NCBI GenBank assembly: GCA_014360565.1
Contig: JACIXH010000029.1
Coordinates: 1-35,177 of the forward strand
Direction: 5' to 3'
Source: Nocardia sp.
Lineage (GTDB): Bacteria; Actinomycetota; Actinomycetes; Mycobacteriales; Mycobacteriaceae
Length of the DNA stretch: 35,177 nt
Positions 32,934 through 35,177 of this stretch are shown here, one piece after another (positions within the stretch are counted from its first letter, which is position 1; each line of letters starts with the position of its first letter). Made by a program: the position numbers and the translations under genes. The notes under the pieces were generated by a model. The model did no database searches and had not been told where the DNA came from. It was given only the letters and a program-made list of their open reading frames with translations.

Positions 32934-32966
32934 GCCTGTCACAGGCGATGTGCTGCCCACATCGCC
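32934..32966. promoter_or_regulatory. Two overlapping palindromes upstream of the SARP gene
   Basis: GCCTGT-C-ACAGGC (32934-32946) is a perfect 6+6 repeat. GGCGATGTG (32944-32952) and CACATCGCC (32958-32966) are perfect 9-bp arms around CTGCC. The second covers the -35 position (about 32948-32953) of the SARP promoter. Both look like operators for dimeric regulators; no such regulator gene is adjacent. Confidence 0.55.
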
Positions 32967-32970
32967 AGTG

Positions 32971-32976
32971 CATAAT
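32971..32976 (+). promoter_or_regulatory. Leaderless -10 of the SARP gene
   Basis: CATAAT is followed by CGGGCG and the GTG at 32983, a 6-nt gap. No Shine-Dalgarno is present. The -35 position is occupied by the larger palindrome. Confidence 0.5.
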
Positions 32977-32982
32977 CGGGCG

Positions 32983-35177
32983 GTGCAGATCGCGTTACTC
33001 GGACCGCTCGAGATCAGAACAGCAGATGGCGGATCGGTAGAGATCCAGGGAGCGAGGTTGCGGTCCTTGCTGATCGCCATGGCGCTCGAACCCGGTCGCG
33101 CTGTCCCGAAAGCGAAACTGGTCGACTGGATCTGGGACGAGCGGCCGCCCGCCGATGCCGCGAATGCCCTGCAAGCGCTGGTTTCCCGATTGCGCAGGGC
33201 GCTGCCCGCGGGCGCCATCGAAGTACAGCCGACCGGCTACCGGCTGATCGTGGAACCCCACGCGGTCGACGCCGTGCGCTTCGAACAGCTCATCGACCAG
33301 GCCCGCGGCGCCGACGACGTCCACCAGGCCGATTTGCTGCGCGCCGCCACCGAGCTGTGGCGCGGTCCGCTGATCGGCGACAGCGCGGCCTTCGACGCGG
33401 TGATCACCCGACTCGAAGGCCTTCGTCTAGCCGCCTCGGAGAAACGCTACGAAGCCGAGATCCGCCTGGGCCGCGGCCCGGAAGTGGTCGCCGAGTTGAC
33501 CGAACTGGTCGCCGAGCATCCCGCGCGGGAACCGCTGGTGGCCTCGCTGATGCGCGCGCTGGGCGCTGCGGGCCGCGGGTCCGAGGCGCTGGTCGTGTAC
33601 CAGCGAGCCAGAGCGGCCTTGGCCGACGAACTGGGCGTCGACCCGTCACCGGAGCTGTCCGACCTGCACGTCGCGTTGCTGCGCGGTGAGGTGGGTGCGC
33701 GCCCGCAGGAGCGCACCACGAATCTACGGGCCGAACTGACCACCTTCGTCGGCAAGCACACCGACATCGCCGTGGTCCGCGAACTCCTTGCGACACACCG
33801 GCTCACCACCCTCACCGGTCCCGGCGGATCGGGCAAGACGCGCCTGGCCGTGGAAACCGCGCGGACCATGCTCGGCGACCTCCCGGACGGCGCCTGGCTG
33901 GTGGAGCTCGCCGCCACCGACGCCGGCGGCGACCTGGCCAACACGGCCTACGCCGCCCTCGGCTTCCGCGACGCACTGCTGGGCAGCGCGCCGAACGCCG
34001 ACCCGATGGACCGTCTCGTCGCCGCGATCAGCGACCGCGAAACCCTGCTGATCCTGGACAACTGCGAGCACGTGATCGAGGCCGCGGCGGCCTTCACCCA
34101 CCGGCTGCTCGGCGAGTGCGCACGACTGCGGATCCTCACGACGAGCCGGGAGGCACTCGGCATCACGGGTGAGGCCGTGTGGCAGGTCGCGCCCCTGGCC
34201 CTGCCGACCGACGACGCGGACGCCGACACGATCGCGGCCTCCCCCGCTGTCGCACTGCTGCGAGACCGAGCGAGCGCGGTCCGCAACGACCTCACCGCCG
34301 ACGCGGACACCCTCGCCACGATGGCCCGGGTCTGCCGCGCACTCGACGGAATTCCGCTGGCGATCGAACTGGCCGCCGCCCGGTTGCGCACCATGACCCT
34401 CGATCAGCTCGCCCACCGGCTCGACGACCGATTCCGGCTACTGACCGGCGGCAGCCGCACCGCGATCGCACAGCACCGGACCCTGCGCGCGGTGGTCGAC
34501 TGGAGCTGGGAACTGCTCACCGACGCCGAACGCAGGGTGCTGCGCAGGCTCGCCGTCTTCGCCGGTGGCGCGACTGTCGAAGCGGCCGAACAGGTGTGCG
34601 CCGACGGCGTCGTGGTCGAGCAGTGGGAAGTGCTCGAACTGCTGACCGCGCTGGCCGAGAAGTCGCTGTTGCAGGTCACCGAGGACGCGAGTCCCCGCTA
34701 TCGCCTGCTCAAGACGATCAAGCAGTACGCGGCCACCCGCCTGGTCGAGGCCGCCGACGAGAACTGCGCGCGTACCGCGCACCGCACGTACTTCACCGAC
34801 CTCGCCGCCACCGCCGAACCGCACCTGCGCCGCGCCGCGCAACTGGAATGGCTCAGTGTCCTCGAGGCCGAGCACGACAACATCGCGACGGCTATGCGCG
34901 GCGCCCTCGCAGCCGACGCATCCGCGGCGATGCGGCTCGCGGCCGCCGCAGGCTGGTACTGGTGGCTGGCCGGGCACAAGGTCGAGGGCACCGAATTCGT
35001 CCTCGCGGCCGCCGAACTCCCCGGCGAGGTGGACAACGAGACCAGGGGCACGGTGTACAGCCTGGTCGTGCACTTTCTGACCTCGGGTCACAACGGCGAA
35101 CAACAGGTGCAGGACTGGATCCATAAGGCTTACCAGGTAAGTCGTGAGGTACAGGGCGGCCATCCAGCGCTCCGGTT
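32983..35177 (+). CDS. AfsR/SARP family transcriptional regulator with ATPase domain (3' end outside window)
   Basis: The open frame runs from GTG 32983 to the window end, 731 codons without a stop. Residues 1 to about 90 are an OmpR-type winged-helix DNA-binding domain (starts VQIALLGPLEIRTADGGSVEI). Residues about 95-240 are the bacterial transcriptional activation (BTAD) domain, ending near YQRARAALADELGVDPSPEL. An NB-ARC-like ATPase follows, with Walker A GPGGSGKT (279-286) and Walker B LLILDNCEH (355-363), then TTSREALG and a helical region continuing to the edge. Such regulators bind 11-bp direct repeats and activate natural-product or physiological genes, with ATPase-driven switching. 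The start is fixed by the leaderless -10 and the domain boundary. It is divergent from the DUF4097 gene, which carries a fitting repeat array. Confidence 0.9.
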   Translation, partial: MQIALLGPLEIRTADGGSVEIQGARLRSLLIAMALEPGRAVPKAKLVDWIWDERPPADAANALQALVSRLRRALPAGAIEVQPTGYRLIVEPHAVDAVRFEQLIDQARGADDVHQADLLRAATELWRGPLIGDSAAFDAVITRLEGLRLAASEKRYEAEIRLGRGPEVVAELTELVAEHPAREPLVASLMRALGAAGRGSEALVVYQRARAALADELGVDPSPELSDLHVALLRGEVGARPQERTTNLRAELTTFVGKHTDIAVVRELLATHRLTTLTGPGGSGKTRLAVETARTMLGDLPDGAWLVELAATDAGGDLANTAYAALGFRDALLGSAPNADPMDRLVAAISDRETLLILDNCEHVIEAAAAFTHRLLGECARLRILTTSREALGITGEAVWQVAPLALPTDDADADTIAASPAVALLRDRASAVRNDLTADADTLATMARVCRALDGIPLAIELAAARLRTMTLDQLAHRLDDRFRLLTGGSRTAIAQHRTLRAVVDWSWELLTDAERRVLRRLAVFAGGATVEAAEQVCADGVVVEQWEVLELLTALAEKSLLQVTEDASPRYRLLKTIKQYAATRLVEAADENCARTAHRTYFTDLAATAEPHLRRAAQLEWLSVLEAEHDNIATAMRGALAADASAAMRLAAAAGWYWWLAGHKVEGTEFVLAAAELPGEVDNETRGTVYSLVVHFLTSGHNGEQQVQDWIHKAYQVSREVQGGHPALR

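Noticed and set aside
32944..32966. The 9-bp inverted repeat as a transcription terminator
   Set aside because: It lies between two divergent start codons and overlaps a promoter, so no transcript should end there.

Overview
The window is high-GC actinobacterial chromosome, most likely from Nocardia or a close mycolate-containing relative. The markers are a five-domain resuscitation-promoting factor (RpfB), a protein O-mannosyltransferase (Pmt) divergent from rsmI, an antigen-85-like mycolyltransferase, an arrangement matching the Rv1354c-Rv1356c neighbourhood of M. tuberculosis, and paired Abi-alpha (DUF4393) proteins. I see no rRNA, tRNA, CRISPR array, insertion sequence or prophage. The gene content looks like stable core or near-core chromosome.

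Layout. 1-3.4 kb: a DUF445 membrane protein flanked by two paralogous Abi-alpha proteins. 3.4-12.9 kb: the conserved housekeeping block (ABC-F ATPase, ispE, rsmA/ksgA, rpfB, tatD on the minus strand, metG divergent). It is interrupted by a copper-chaperone gene with a CsoR-like operator and by a secreted lipase placed between rpfB and rsmA. 13-16 kb: soxR with a downstream PEP-mutase-family gene, then arcA (arginine deiminase) followed by a YtrA-type GntR regulator. 16-19.9 kb: pmt, rsmI and a GT4 glycosyltransferase.

20-25.8 kb: a tight four-gene minus-strand operon. In order of transcription it encodes an acyltransferase-like protein, a ThiF/nitroreductase fusion (Rv1355c/MoeY family), a GAF-GGDEF-EAL cyclic-di-GMP enzyme and a GAF/PAS-like sensor protein. 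26-30.3 kb: two translationally coupled effector-binding-domain paralogues, a YfhO-like polytopic membrane protein and a mycolyltransferase. 30.6-35.2 kb: a DHA2-type MFS exporter, a DUF4097 protein and a divergent AfsR/SARP-type regulator that runs off the window.

Regulation is unusually readable. Several genes (rsmA, rpfB, tatD, metG, arcA, pmt, the GT4 gene, the YfhO-like gene, the SARP gene) have a TANNNT-like -10 hexamer 6-13 nt before the start codon and no Shine-Dalgarno sequence, which implies leaderless or near-leaderless mRNAs. The tatD and metG -10 elements are the same symmetric heptamer read in both directions. The strongest candidate for undescribed regulation is the 157-bp DUF4097/SARP intergenic region. 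It holds four CTGA-centred direct repeats at 11-12-bp spacing and two nested palindromes. The strongest candidate for an undescribed pathway is the c-di-GMP/ThiF-nitroreductase/acyltransferase operon. All functional calls are from reading the sequence; no database search was run.
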